A DNA stretch of 42,110 nt from Salipiger bermudensis HTCC2601 (GCF_000153725.1 NZ_DS022276.1:3071094-3113203); one strand, 5' to 3'. Counted from the first letter of the stretch, positions 18,901-29,478 are shown. Program-made: numbers and translations. The notes: generated by a model from the letters alone, not told the origin.

Positions 18901-19503
18901 TCAGGAGATGGCCACCGACACCGCCGCCTCCCCGGTACTGACATCAAGCTTGCGCCCGCGCTCGGGCGCAAGCGCCCCGAGCAGCGCGAAATGCACCCGC
19001 GCCGGCGGCAAGTCGTCGGGCAGGGCGCCGCCCGAGAGCATGGCCCAGGCAGCGGCCTCTATGTTGAGCCGCGGCCCGGTTCCTGTGACACGCCAGCCGC
19101 CGCCGTCTTCGGCGACGGCGACCTTTCCGCCAAGCGGCAGGGCACTCTCGCAGCACAGCGCTGCGAGCATGGCAAGCTGCATGTCCTGGCGCTCGGCATC
19201 GCCGGAGGGCAGCCAGTCGATGCTGAGCCGGCCTCCGGCGCAGTAGCCCGCAAGCAGCTTGCGCGCCTCGGCCCCGCCGATCTGCTGATCCGCCGAGGCT
19301 GCGCCGAACGCCATGCGAAAGAGGTTGATGCGGGCGGTGGCGGAGCTGCAGCTCTGCGATATCAGCGCCATTTCTTCGGGGCCGGGCTGGCCCGCCAGCG
19401 CGATCAGCTCGAGCCCGTTCGAGATCGCGCCGACCGGGCTCACCAGATCGTGACAGATGCGCGACCCTACCAGACCGGCGATCCGCGCGCTATCGTTGCT
19501 CAT
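18901..19503 (-). CDS. chpT: Histidine phosphotransferase ChpT
   Basis: A 200-residue alphaproteobacterial phosphotransfer protein that passes phosphoryl groups from CckA to CtrA and CpdR. Residues about 1-75 form the two-helix dimerisation bundle with GSRICHDLVSPVGAISNGLEL; the phosphorylated histidine is residue 18. The C-terminal half is a degenerate ATPase-like lobe (about 80-200) without N or G boxes, as in known ChpT. The ATG at 19503 follows AGGAACCTCTT; the upstream extension overlaps the divergent DUF3553 gene and is rejected. A perfect CtrA-type box lies about 250 bp away. Confidence 0.9.
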   Translation of the reverse strand: MSNDSARIAGLVGSRICHDLVSPVGAISNGLELIALAGQPGPEEMALISQSCSSATARINLFRMAFGAASADQQIGGAEARKLLAGYCAGGRLSIDWLPSGDAERQDMQLAMLAALCCESALPLGGKVAVAEDGGGWRVTGTGPRLNIEAAAWAMLSGGALPDDLPPARVHFALLGALAPERGRKLDVSTGEAAVSVAIS

Positions 19504-19543
19504 AAGAGGTTCCTCACAGCATGACAGGGTGGACATAGGCATC

Positions 19544-19726
19544 ATGGACGAACTCAACGCATTACTCGAGCCCGGGATGCTGGTCTCTCACCCGGAGCAG
19601 CCCGACTGGGGTGTCGGACAGGTGCAGTCCAATATCGGTGGCCGCATCACGGTGAATTTCCGCGAAGAGGGCAAGGTGGTGATCGATGGCAGCCGCGTCA
19701 CCCTGCTGCCGGTCTTCGGAGACTGA
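19544..19726 (+). CDS. DUF3553 small protein
   Basis: A 60-residue protein. It shows the DUF3553 pattern: PGMLVSHPEQPDWGVGQVQS, then ITVNFREEGKVVID and a final hydrophobic LLPVF. The fold is probably a small beta-barrel; the function is unknown. It is divergent from chpT with 40 bp between start codons, an arrangement I believe recurs in Rhodobacterales but cannot check here. Confidence 0.85.
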   Translation: MDELNALLEPGMLVSHPEQPDWGVGQVQSNIGGRITVNFREEGKVVIDGSRVTLLPVFGD

Positions 19727-19755
19727 ATAGGCCATTCTCTTTAGGACAGGTCGTC

Positions 19756-19770
19756 TTAACGAGAAGTTAA
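19756..19770. promoter_or_regulatory. Perfect CtrA-type box TTAA-N7-TTAA
   Basis: TTAA (19756-19759), seven bases, TTAA (19767-19770). This matches the full CtrA consensus from Caulobacter and is rare by chance in GC-rich DNA. It lies 35 bp before the -35 of the candidate olsB promoter and near chpT, whose product phosphorylates CtrA. Confidence 0.6.
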
Positions 19771-19804
19771 AGCCACCGCGCCGCACTTGGCGAGGCGAAA
19801 CCGG

Positions 19805-19832
19805 TTTTCCTTTGTTGTGGCCCGGATTATGA
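19805..19832 (+). promoter_or_regulatory. Candidate olsBA promoter
   Basis: TTTTCC (19805-19810), 16 bp, TTATGA (19827-19832). The segment TTTTCCTTTGTTGTGG resembles TTGCCCTTGTTTTGCG at 22494-22509 before trmJ. If right, the ATG at 19829 lies inside the -10, and translation starts at 19862. Confidence 0.4.
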
Positions 19833-19861
19833 ACGGGCGGAGAATGGGTAGAGGGGCGCGG

Positions 19862-20620
19862 ATGGCTCTGGACGACGCTGATTTCACCGTGCGGCTGGCC
19901 AGCGACGAGGCCGATCTTCGGGCCGCGCAACGCCTGCGCTACGAGGTCTTCGTGGCCGAGCTCGGCGGTGGCGGGGCGATGGTCGATCACGACGCCCGGC
20001 TCGAGCGCGACCGTTTCGATCCGTTCTTCGATCATCTGATCCTGACCGATGCGTGTCGGGACGACGCGGTCGTGGGCGTCTACCGGCTGCTGCGCGACGA
20101 TCAGGCCGAGGCGGCGGGGCAGTTCTATTCCGAGGACGAGTACGATCTGGCGCCGCTGCGCGCCTCGGGCCGGCGGCTGCTCGAGCTCGGACGCTCCTGC
20201 CTGCATCCCGACTACCGCGGCGGCACCGCGATGATGCACCTGTGGAACGCGCTCGCCGGTTACGTGCGCGCGCACGGGATCGAGATCCTGTTCGGCACCG
20301 CCTCGTTCCACGGCACCGACGTGGCGGAGCTGGCGCAGCCCCTGTCACTGCTGCATCATCGGCATCTCGCGCCCGAAGCGCTGCGGGTGCGCTCGAAGCA
20401 CTTCCAGAGCATGGACCTACTGCCCGAAGATGCCATCGACCGCCGCCTCGCCATGCGCGACGTGCCGGCGCTGATCAAGGGCTACCTGAGGCTGGGCGGC
20501 GTGGTCGGCGAAGGGGCCTTCGTGGATCATGCGTTCAACACCACCGATATCTGCCTGGTGATGGACACCGCGCGGCTCAACGAGAAGGCGGCGGGGATTT
20601 ACACGCGGGGCCGCGGATGA
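19862..20620 (+). CDS. olsB: Ornithine N-acyltransferase OlsB (GNAT type)
   Basis: First step of ornithine lipid synthesis: transfer of a 3-hydroxyacyl group from ACP to ornithine, giving lyso-ornithine lipid. 252 residues. Family features are LRAAQRLRYEVFVAELGG, the DHLILTD strand, VVGVYRLL, LELGRSCLHPDYRGG and LFGTASFHGTD, then a C-terminal ALIKGYLRLGG segment shared with hemolysin-like OlsB proteins. The ATG at 19862 follows a GAGGGG; earlier in-frame ATGs are probably within the promoter. It overlaps olsA by 4 bp. Confidence 0.92.
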   Translation: MALDDADFTVRLASDEADLRAAQRLRYEVFVAELGGGGAMVDHDARLERDRFDPFFDHLILTDACRDDAVVGVYRLLRDDQAEAAGQFYSEDEYDLAPLRASGRRLLELGRSCLHPDYRGGTAMMHLWNALAGYVRAHGIEILFGTASFHGTDVAELAQPLSLLHHRHLAPEALRVRSKHFQSMDLLPEDAIDRRLAMRDVPALIKGYLRLGGVVGEGAFVDHAFNTTDICLVMDTARLNEKAAGIYTRGRG

Positions 20621-21441
20621 GCGGCCCGACCTGGCGCGGAGACGCACCGGAAGAGGTGCGGCTCTCCGCCGGAGACTGGGCGCGGGTGACGCTGCGCGGG
20701 CCCGCGCTGGTCCTGCTGATCGTGCTGGGCGTTCTGGTGAAGCTGCCACTGCGGCTGATCGAGCGCCCGCTTTGCGGCCAGCGCCGCCCGGTGACGCCGT
20801 GGATCACGCAAGGCGTCTCACGGCTGGCGCTCGTGATCCTCGGGATCGGGCTGGACACGCGAGGGCCGCGGCTGCAGGGCGCCGGGGCGCTGGTGGCCAA
20901 CCATGCGAGCTGGCTCGACATTTTCGCGCTGAACGCAAGGCGCAACCTTTATTTCGTCTCCAAGGCCGAGGTCTCGGGCTGGCCCGGGATCGGCTTCCTG
21001 GCGCGGCTGGCGGGGACGGTGTTCATCACCCGCGACCCGCGCGCCGCAGTTGAACAGAAGCGGGTCTTCGAAGAGCGACTGCTGCACGGTCACCGGCTGC
21101 TGTTCTTCCCCGAGGGCACCTCGACCGACGGACAGCGCGTGCTGCCGTTCAAGCCAACGCTGTTCGCCGCCTTTTTCGGAGACCCCCTGCGCCACCAGAT
21201 GGCGCTGCAGGCGGTGACGGTGATCTGGCACGCGCCAGCCGGGGAGGATCCGCGGTTCTATGGCTGGTGGGGCGATATGGGCTTCGGGCCGCATCTGCTC
21301 AAGGTGCTGGGCGCGCGGCGGCAGGGCCGGGTGGCGCTGGTCTATCACCCGCCGGTGCGGGTCGACGATCATCCCAATCGCAAGACACTGGCGGCCCATC
21401 TCGAGGCGCAGGTGCGCAGCGCCCATCCGATGGGGCACTGA
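20617..21441 (+). CDS. olsA: Lyso-ornithine lipid O-acyltransferase OlsA (PlsC family)
   Basis: Second step of ornithine lipid synthesis: acylation of lyso-ornithine lipid at the hydroxyl group. 274 residues with an N-terminal membrane segment (about 28-48). The PlsC acyltransferase motifs are NHASWLD (the NHx4D catalytic motif), GTVFITRD, FPEGTSTDG and later PVRV. The ATGA overlap with olsB shows translational coupling and supports OlsA over a general 1-acylglycerol-3-phosphate acyltransferase. Confidence 0.92.
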   Translation: MSGPTWRGDAPEEVRLSAGDWARVTLRGPALVLLIVLGVLVKLPLRLIERPLCGQRRPVTPWITQGVSRLALVILGIGLDTRGPRLQGAGALVANHASWLDIFALNARRNLYFVSKAEVSGWPGIGFLARLAGTVFITRDPRAAVEQKRVFEERLLHGHRLLFFPEGTSTDGQRVLPFKPTLFAAFFGDPLRHQMALQAVTVIWHAPAGEDPRFYGWWGDMGFGPHLLKVLGARRQGRVALVYHPPVRVDDHPNRKTLAAHLEAQVRSAHPMGH

Positions 21442-21577
21442 CCCGGGTCTTCGCTGTCATGCCAGAGGGATTGCGCCGCGGACTGCGTCCGCGTCGCCGG
21501 GGGGGGGCGCCGCTGGCGCGGCGCGCGGCCTGTGGCTCGGGTGCGTTTCCCGACGAACGCGTGTGCGCGTGGCGCCC

Positions 21578-22204
21578 TCAGCCCATCGCGGCGATGAGGT
21601 CTTTCAGCGCGGCGGCGGGATCGTCTTGCGACCAGATCTCCTCGCCGATGCCGAAGAAATCGGTCAGCGGGGTCAGCGTGGCGACCAGCTCGGGGGTAAG
21701 CCCGCCCTCGGCCACCACCGGCAGCTCGATCATCTGCGACCACCATTCGAAGAGCTCGGGCTCGGCCAGCGTGCCGTCGCCGAGGGAGGCGCCGCCCACC
21801 GGGCCGAACGAGACGTAATCGGCGCCGGTCTCCCCGGCGGTCATGCCGTCATGGCGCGAGGCCGAACAGAAGGCGCCGACGATGGCGTCGGGGCCGAGCT
21901 CCTTGCGGGCATGGCGCACCGAGCGCGCGCCGTCGGTCAGGTGCACCCCGTCGAGGCCCAGCCGTTGCGCCAGCACCACGTGGGTGTCGATCACCAGCGC
22001 CACGTCATGGGCATGCGCCACCTCGCGCACGGCATCGGCGGCGCGCATGATGCGGTCCTCGTCGCGGGTCGTCAGCGCCAGGCGGATGCAGGCGATCGGC
22101 GCCGCCTGCAGCACCGCGTCGAGCTGCGCCGGGAAGGCGGAGAGATCGAACTCCGGCGGGGTGATCAGGTAGAGCTGGGGCAGATCGGTGTCGGTCTCGG
22201 CCAT
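21578..22204 (-). CDS. ThiE-like (thiamine phosphate synthase superfamily) protein, active-site residues not conserved
   Basis: A 208-residue TIM-barrel protein that would be annotated as thiamine phosphate synthase. The fold pattern is clear: LYLITPPEFDL, GLDGVHLTDGA, IVGAFCSAS, ADYVSFGPVG and VVAEGGLTPE. Key ThiE positions differ. The Q-x-R-x-K strand that binds the pyrimidine diphosphate reads IRLALT, the Asn-Asp pair is IDTH, and the pyrophosphate loop after the GP dipeptide lacks its usual Thr/Lys. No thiamine genes or TPP riboswitch are near. It may be a paralogue with another phosphate ligand. A GGAGAAT site precedes the ATG. Confidence 0.75.
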   Translation of the reverse strand: MAETDTDLPQLYLITPPEFDLSAFPAQLDAVLQAAPIACIRLALTTRDEDRIMRAADAVREVAHAHDVALVIDTHVVLAQRLGLDGVHLTDGARSVRHARKELGPDAIVGAFCSASRHDGMTAGETGADYVSFGPVGGASLGDGTLAEPELFEWWSQMIELPVVAEGGLTPELVATLTPLTDFFGIGEEIWSQDDPAAALKDLIAAMG

Positions 22205-22546
22205 GGGGGTATTCTCCGGAAAGCTCCGGCGTCCATACACCGAGTGACGGAGCGGTGCCAAGGGGCTGCCTTGTGGTGGCCGTTCGGTGGGGGGCAGCGT
22301 GGGATGCCTCCGGCGGGAGTATTTTTGACGAAGAGAAGATGGGTGCGACGTGGCGGTGGCGGTTCGGTGGGTGCCCGGCATGGTGCCGGTGGCGATGTCG
22401 GGGGAGCGCGTCCGGCGGGCGCGTCGGGACGGTGGGGTGGGACGTTTCTTGAGGTTGCGGACAGGGACGGGGGGCGCCGTGGCCGATGCCGGCTTGCCCT
22501 TGTTTTGCGGGGCGCTTAGGGATGCGCGCGAGACAAAGGAGAGGCC
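22205..22546. other. 342-bp gap between divergent thiE-like gene and trmJ
   Basis: Holds one intergenic repeat (22306-22324) and a possible trmJ promoter (TTGCCC at 22494-22499, 16 bp, TTAGGG). No coding frame is convincing. Confidence 0.55.
22306..22324. repeat. Dispersed intergenic repeat, GCCTCCGGCGGGAGTATTT type
   Basis: Identical over 19 bp to 9128-9146 and followed, like it, by a purine-rich tail (GACGAAGAGAAG). Confidence 0.65.
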
Positions 22547-23290
22547 ATGCCGAGCGATGTGAAACAGCCCGCCTTCGTGCTGGTGCGCCCGCAGATGGGC
22601 GAGAATATCGGTGCCGCCGCGCGCGCCATGTGGAATTTCGGGCTCGATCGCATGCGGCTGGTAAGCCCGCGCGACGGCTGGCCCAACCCGTCGTCGGTGG
22701 CCATGGCCTCGGGGGCGGGACGGCTGCTCGACGACGCGGTGCTCAGCGAGGACGTGGCCGGCGCGGTGGGCGATTGCGACCTGGTCTTCGCGACCACCGC
22801 CCGCCAGCGCGGCATGACCAAGCCGGTCTACTCGCCGGAAGAGGCAATGCGGGCCGCGGCCGAGCGCATCGCCCAGGGTGGCCGCGTCGCGGTGATGTTC
22901 GGCCCCGAGCGCGCCGGCCTCGAGAACGCCGACGTGGCGCAGGCCAATGCCATCATCTCGGTGCCAGTGAACCCCGAGTTCCCGTCGCTCAACCTCGCGC
23001 AATGCGTGCTGCTCTGCGGCTACGAGTGGCGCCGGGCCAGCGCCGAGATCGAGGCGCGGCGCGACGAGATGGCCGGCGCGGCCTGGGCCAGCGGCATCGA
23101 GGTCGAGAAGCTCGCCGAGCATTACGAGCAGCGGCTCGAGGAGGCGGGCTTCTTCTTCCCCGATCACAAGGCGCCGGCGATGAAGCTCACGCTGCGCAAT
23201 CTCTGGTCGCGCATGCCGCTGACCAGCGAGGACGTGCGCACCCTGCACGGCATCCTGCGCCAGATGGTGCGCTGGAAGGAACGCGGCTGA
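22547..23290 (+). CDS. trmJ: tRNA (cytidine/uridine-2'-O-)-methyltransferase TrmJ (SpoU family)
   Basis: A 247-residue SPOUT methyltransferase that 2'-O-methylates position 32 of tRNAs using SAM. Motif 1 is LVRPQMGENIGAAARAMWNFG near the N-terminus, motif 2 VMFGPERAGLEN and motif 3 IISVPVNPEFPSLNLAQ, which form the trefoil knot. The C-terminal extension (about 170-247) is that of TrmJ, with RNLWSRMPLTSEDVRTLHGILRQ. A good AAAGGAGAGG ribosome site fixes the start. Confidence 0.93.
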   Translation: MPSDVKQPAFVLVRPQMGENIGAAARAMWNFGLDRMRLVSPRDGWPNPSSVAMASGAGRLLDDAVLSEDVAGAVGDCDLVFATTARQRGMTKPVYSPEEAMRAAAERIAQGGRVAVMFGPERAGLENADVAQANAIISVPVNPEFPSLNLAQCVLLCGYEWRRASAEIEARRDEMAGAAWASGIEVEKLAEHYEQRLEEAGFFFPDHKAPAMKLTLRNLWSRMPLTSEDVRTLHGILRQMVRWKERG

Positions 23291-23387
23291 CGCCGCCTGC
23301 CGGAGCGTTGCGTCACAATGGCGCGCGCAGGTTGAAGCAAGACCGGGGCGGCCCTATCGTCCGCTCCACATCAAGGAGAGGTGAGGC

Positions 23388-24533
23388 ATGGCCGGACAGC
23401 GAAAGCTCTTCGAGGAGGTCGGCGCGGAGACGCCGAAGGCGCAGCCCGCGGGCGGCATGATCGACAGGGGGCGCGGCGGCGCGCGCGGCGCCATCCGCGT
23501 CTGGCTGATGCTGCTCTTTGCGCTGGTCATGGCGATGATCGTGGTTGGCGGCATGACCCGGCTCACCGACAGCGGGTTGTCGATCACCGAGTGGAAGCCG
23601 GTCACCGGCGCCATGCCGCCGCTCGACGCCGCCCACTGGCAGGAAGAGTTCGAGCTCTACCAGCAGAGCCCGCAATACCGCATCATGAACAACCAGATGA
23701 CGCTCGAGGAGTTCAAGAGCATCTACTGGTGGGAGTGGGGCCACCGCCAGTTGGGCCGGGTGATCGGGCTGGTCTGGGCGCTGGGATTCCTCGGCTTCCT
23801 CGTGACGAAGAAAATCCCCACCGGCTGGACCGGGCGGCTGCTTCTGCTGGGCGCGCTCGGCGGGCTGCAGGGCGCGATCGGCTGGTGGATGGTGGCCTCG
23901 GGGCTCGTGGGCGAGATGGTCTCGGTCGCCTCCTACCGGCTGGCGACCCACCTGGGCCTCGCCTTCGTCATCCTCGGCTTCATTGCCTGGTACACCTTCG
24001 CGCTGAAGCGGCCCGAGCGTGAGCTGATGCAGGCGCGGCGCGGGCGCGAGGCCAAGCTCTTTTCCATGGGCACGGGCCTGATGCACTTCGCCTTCCTGCA
24101 GATTCTGCTGGGCGCGCTGGTGGCTGGGATCGACGCCGGGCGCAGCTACACCGACTGGCCGCTGATGGCGGGCGGGTTCTTCCCGCCGCAGCCCTTCGAC
24201 ATCGAGCCCGTCTGGCGCAACTTCTTCGAGGACCCCGGACTGGTTCAGTTCATGCACCGCATGGCGGGATACCTGCTCTTCGTCTTCGGAATCGTGACTT
24301 GGCTCAGGGCGCGCAAATCCGCCAACCCCGACACCCGCTTCCGCTTCAACGCGGTGATGGCGATGATGCTGGTGCAGGTGGTGCTGGGCATCGTCACGGT
24401 GCTCTACGTGGCGCAGATGCACATCGCGATCACCCACCAGATCGGCGCCGTGGTGCTCTGGGTGCTGATCATCCGTGCCCGCTTCGGAGCACAATATCCC
24501 AAGGCTCAATCCATCCGGGGGACCGCCGCATGA
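23388..24533 (+). CDS. ctaA: Heme A synthase (COX15/CtaA, type 2)
   Basis: A 381-residue inner-membrane enzyme that oxidises the C8 methyl of heme O to make heme A for aa3-type cytochrome oxidase. Eight hydrophobic segments are visible. Heme-ligand histidines lie in GHRQLGR, ATHLGLAF, MHRMAGYL and THQIGA, one per helix pair. The first loop has the type-2 sequence GGMTRLTDSGLSITEWKPVTGAMPP with the conserved Glu. The stop overlaps the next start as ATGA, so it is coupled to the M32 carboxypeptidase gene. Confidence 0.96.
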   Translation: MAGQRKLFEEVGAETPKAQPAGGMIDRGRGGARGAIRVWLMLLFALVMAMIVVGGMTRLTDSGLSITEWKPVTGAMPPLDAAHWQEEFELYQQSPQYRIMNNQMTLEEFKSIYWWEWGHRQLGRVIGLVWALGFLGFLVTKKIPTGWTGRLLLLGALGGLQGAIGWWMVASGLVGEMVSVASYRLATHLGLAFVILGFIAWYTFALKRPERELMQARRGREAKLFSMGTGLMHFAFLQILLGALVAGIDAGRSYTDWPLMAGGFFPPQPFDIEPVWRNFFEDPGLVQFMHRMAGYLLFVFGIVTWLRARKSANPDTRFRFNAVMAMMLVQVVLGIVTVLYVAQMHIAITHQIGAVVLWVLIIRARFGAQYPKAQSIRGTAA

Positions 24534-26032
24534 CCGCCTTCGAGACCCTGATGAACTTCCAGCGCGAGACCGGCGCGCTGGCGCAGGTCGCCGGCCGACT
24601 GGGCTGGGATCAGGAGACCATCATGCCGCGCGGCGCCGGAGAGCAGCGCTCGGACGAGATCGCCGCGATGGAGTCGGTTCTGCATGCCCGCCGCACCGAT
24701 CCCCGTGTCGGGGAGTGGCTCGACGCCATCGACGCCGGGGCGCTGGACGACGAGGGCAGGGCGCAGCTGCGCCACATCCGCCGCTCCTACGAGCGCACCT
24801 TGCGGGTGCCGGCCAAGCTGGCCTCCGATCTCGCACGTCTGACCAGCCGGGCGCACCGGGTCTGGGCGGAGGCCCGGGCCGACGACAATTTCGCCGCCTT
24901 CGCGCCGGTGCTGCGCGAGGTGGTGAGCCTCAAGCGAGAGGAAGGCGCGGCGCTGGCGGCGGGGGGCGATGTCTATGACGCGATGCTCGAGGATTACGAG
25001 CCCGGTGCCACCGCTGCGCAGCTGGCCGGGATGTTCGGCGCCCTGCGCCCGCGCCTCGTGGCGCTGCGGCAGGCGGTGCTCGAGAAGCCGCAGCCCCGGG
25101 CTCTGCGCGGCCCGTTCGATGAGCAGGCGCAGATGACGCTGGCGCAGACCGTGGCCAAGACCTTTGGCTACGAGATGTCGCGCGGGCGGCTCGACAAGTC
25201 GGTGCACCCTTTCAGCTCGGGCTCTGGCGACGATGTGCGCATCACCACGCGCACCAACGCGCTCGACCCGTTCAACTGCCTCTACTCGACGATCCACGAG
25301 GTCGGTCACGCCTGCTACGAGCAGAACGTACGGCAGGCCTACCGCTTCACGCCGCTCGGGGCGGGCGTGTCGATGGGTGTGCACGAAAGCCAGAGCCGGA
25401 TCTACGAGAACCAGCTCGGCCGCTCGCGGGCTTTCACCGGCTGGCTCTTCGAGCGCATGACCGAGGCCTACGGCGATCTCGGGCTCGACGGACCGGAGGC
25501 GTTCTACGCGGCGGTGAACCGGGTGCAGAACGGCTATATCCGCACCGAGGCGGACGAGGTGCAGTACAACCTCCACGTCCTGCTGCGCTTCGATCTGGAG
25601 CGCGCGCTGATCGCCGGCGATCTCGAGGTCGACGATCTCGAGGCGGCGTGGAACGAGCGCTTCCTCGCGGACTTCGGCTACGAGGTCGACAAGCCTTCGG
25701 ATGGCGTGCTGCAGGATGTGCACTGGTCTGCGGGGCTATTCGGTTACTTCCCGACCTATTCGCTCGGCAATGTCTATGCTGGCTGTCTGCACGCGTCGCT
25801 GCGGCAGGCTGTGCCGGATCTGGACACACAGCTCTCACAGGGCGATCTGCGCGCGGCGACCGGCTGGCTGGCCGAGAACGTGCAGCAATATGGCGGGCTC
25901 TACGAGCCGCGCGAGGTCATCACCCGCGCCTGCGGCGGGGCACCGTCGGAGACCGCGCTGCTGGATTACCTCGAAGCGAAGTTCGGGGCGATCTACGGGC
26001 TTGACAGAGGCCTCTGCGCGGCGCGCGAATGA
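24530..26032 (+). CDS. Carboxypeptidase M32 (Taq family)
   Basis: A 500-residue zinc metallocarboxypeptidase. The active site HEVGHACYE (HExxH, about residues 257-261) follows DPFNCLYSTI. The second zinc-site segment GVHESQSRIYENQLGRS follows about 25 residues later. The substrate-loop IRTEADEVQYNLHVLLRFDLE and the GYFPTYSLGN motif near 405 are conserved in M32. It is translationally coupled to ctaA by a 4-bp overlap, an arrangement with no obvious functional link to heme A. Likely role: cytoplasmic peptide turnover. Confidence 0.94.
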   Translation: MTAFETLMNFQRETGALAQVAGRLGWDQETIMPRGAGEQRSDEIAAMESVLHARRTDPRVGEWLDAIDAGALDDEGRAQLRHIRRSYERTLRVPAKLASDLARLTSRAHRVWAEARADDNFAAFAPVLREVVSLKREEGAALAAGGDVYDAMLEDYEPGATAAQLAGMFGALRPRLVALRQAVLEKPQPRALRGPFDEQAQMTLAQTVAKTFGYEMSRGRLDKSVHPFSSGSGDDVRITTRTNALDPFNCLYSTIHEVGHACYEQNVRQAYRFTPLGAGVSMGVHESQSRIYENQLGRSRAFTGWLFERMTEAYGDLGLDGPEAFYAAVNRVQNGYIRTEADEVQYNLHVLLRFDLERALIAGDLEVDDLEAAWNERFLADFGYEVDKPSDGVLQDVHWSAGLFGYFPTYSLGNVYAGCLHASLRQAVPDLDTQLSQGDLRAATGWLAENVQQYGGLYEPREVITRACGGAPSETALLDYLEAKFGAIYGLDRGLCAARE

Positions 26033-26061
26033 GACGCGCCGCGGGTGGCACATCATGTGCC
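26018..26061. terminator. Two hairpins between convergent genes
   Basis: GCGGCGCG (26018-26025) pairs with CGCGCCGC (26035-26042), overlapping the M32 stop. Then GGCACAT-C-ATGTGCC (26047-26061) is a perfect palindrome. There is no T-run, so they are probably bidirectional barriers. Confidence 0.5.
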
Positions 26062-26072
26062 GTGGCGGATGG

Positions 26073-26930
26073 TCAGGACGCGCTTGCGTCCGCTTCGGTG
26101 CCGTCGATGTCTTCGAAGCAGCGAATGATCCAGTCGACCGCGCGGCGCATCCCGGGATCGTTGCGGCGGCTCTCGTGGTAGAACAGCCAGCAATTCTCGG
26201 TACGCACCGGCGAGTCGGGAAACAGCGGCACAAGATCGGGGTCGCGCTGCGCGATCAGGTCGGGAAGCGGTCCGGGCAACTCGGTCACCTTCATCAGACG
26301 GTGCAGCGCCATCAGGCTGTCGACCCGCAGCTTCGGCTCACGGCCGAACTGGTTCTGCCCGTATTGCATCAGCGGATTGTCGTCATGGGCCTCTCCGAGC
26401 CCGGCCCAATCCTCGCCCGCGGGCGCCTCCGCGAAGCGATAGAAACGGAAATTCATTTCGCCGACCTTGCGGGCGATGATCCGGCCCTGGTCGGGACGGT
26501 TGTATTGCAGCACGAGGTCGTGGTCGCCGAGCCCCTCGCGGAAGATCCGGTCGGAGAAGTTCAGCCGCACGCCATCAAGCATTTCGGCGTGCTTCGTCAG
26601 GCCGGGGAACAGCACCAACGAGGACAGCGCGGGCAGGCTGCCGACATTGATCGTCACCGGCTCGGAGTCTGTGTTGGCGGCCTGCGTGTTCAGTGCTGCC
26701 TGCAACTCGCCGTCGAAGCTCTGTGCCAAGGTGATCAGCGAGGCCACGGCCTCGGACGGGCGCCAACCGTCAGAGGTCTTGACGAAGGCTGGCATCCCGA
26801 GGGTTTCGGAGAGTCGTTCGATCCGGCGCGACACCGTCGCGGTGTTGGTGCCGAGGCTCTTGGCTGCCGCGGTCATAGTGCCGGTCTTCGATAGCGCTAC
26901 CAGAAAGCGCAGATCGTCCCAGTTGTTCAT
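26073..26930 (-). CDS. LysR-family transcriptional regulator
   Basis: A 285-residue LysR protein. The N-terminal winged helix-turn-helix (1-60) reads WDDLRFLVALSKTGTMTAAAKSLGTNTATVSRRIERL. The effector domain (about 90-280) is divergent but complete. No divergent target gene exists: upstream is the 3' end of purL on the same strand, 314 bp away. A promoter-like pair, -35 TTGCAA (27078-27083) and -10 TAAAGA (27055-27060) with a 17-bp spacer on the minus strand, lies about 125 bp before the ATG, leaving a long leader. The regulon is unknown. Confidence 0.9.
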   Translation of the reverse strand: MNNWDDLRFLVALSKTGTMTAAAKSLGTNTATVSRRIERLSETLGMPAFVKTSDGWRPSEAVASLITLAQSFDGELQAALNTQAANTDSEPVTINVGSLPALSSLVLFPGLTKHAEMLDGVRLNFSDRIFREGLGDHDLVLQYNRPDQGRIIARKVGEMNFRFYRFAEAPAGEDWAGLGEAHDDNPLMQYGQNQFGREPKLRVDSLMALHRLMKVTELPGPLPDLIAQRDPDLVPLFPDSPVRTENCWLFYHESRRNDPGMRRAVDWIIRCFEDIDGTEADASAS

Positions 26931-27244
26931 TGTCGTCTGCTCGGAACCCTACAGAAACAGGTGGATCATTAACCGCAAGGATATGCGGGCGGAGACAGAC
27001 AGGGGCATCGGCTCGGCGCTGTCGGAATCGATACCAGACTATCTACTAAACACGTCTTTAAGATGCGTAATTTGTTTTTGCAATAGTGCCATTACATATC
27101 TGCAAGGGCGCTAAGGTCTTGATTGCGGGCAAGAGTTTATCAAAGTGAAACGCCCGCCGCTCCTGATGGAGCGACGGGCGTGGCTTTATCGCAATCATAA
27201 TTCCCGTTAGCCGGGAGGTCTTTCTGATCGCTCCTCTTGAGCGG
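26931..27244. other. 314-bp gap between purL and the LysR gene
   Basis: Holds the purL terminator (27141-27180), an AT-rich segment with a candidate minus-strand promoter (27055-27083) and a leader of about 120 nt before the LysR start. No gene is visible. Confidence 0.6.
27141..27180 (-). terminator. Terminator of purL (minus strand)
   Basis: CGCCCGCCGCTCC (27151-27163) pairs with GGAGCGACGGGCG (27168-27180) with one mismatch and a 4-nt loop. On the minus strand it is followed by TTTCACTTT. Confidence 0.7.
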
Positions 27245-29410
<2,166 letters not shown>

Positions 29411-29478
29411 ACCCCTCTGGCAATCCTGCGCGCTCTTTAAGGCAAGGGTGACGCAGTGGGAAGGGGGCTGAGGGCCGC

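Noticed and set aside
21499-21507. Run of nine G between olsA and the ThiE-like gene
   Set aside because: Could suggest phase variation, but it lies outside coding sequence and not in a promoter spacer I can define.
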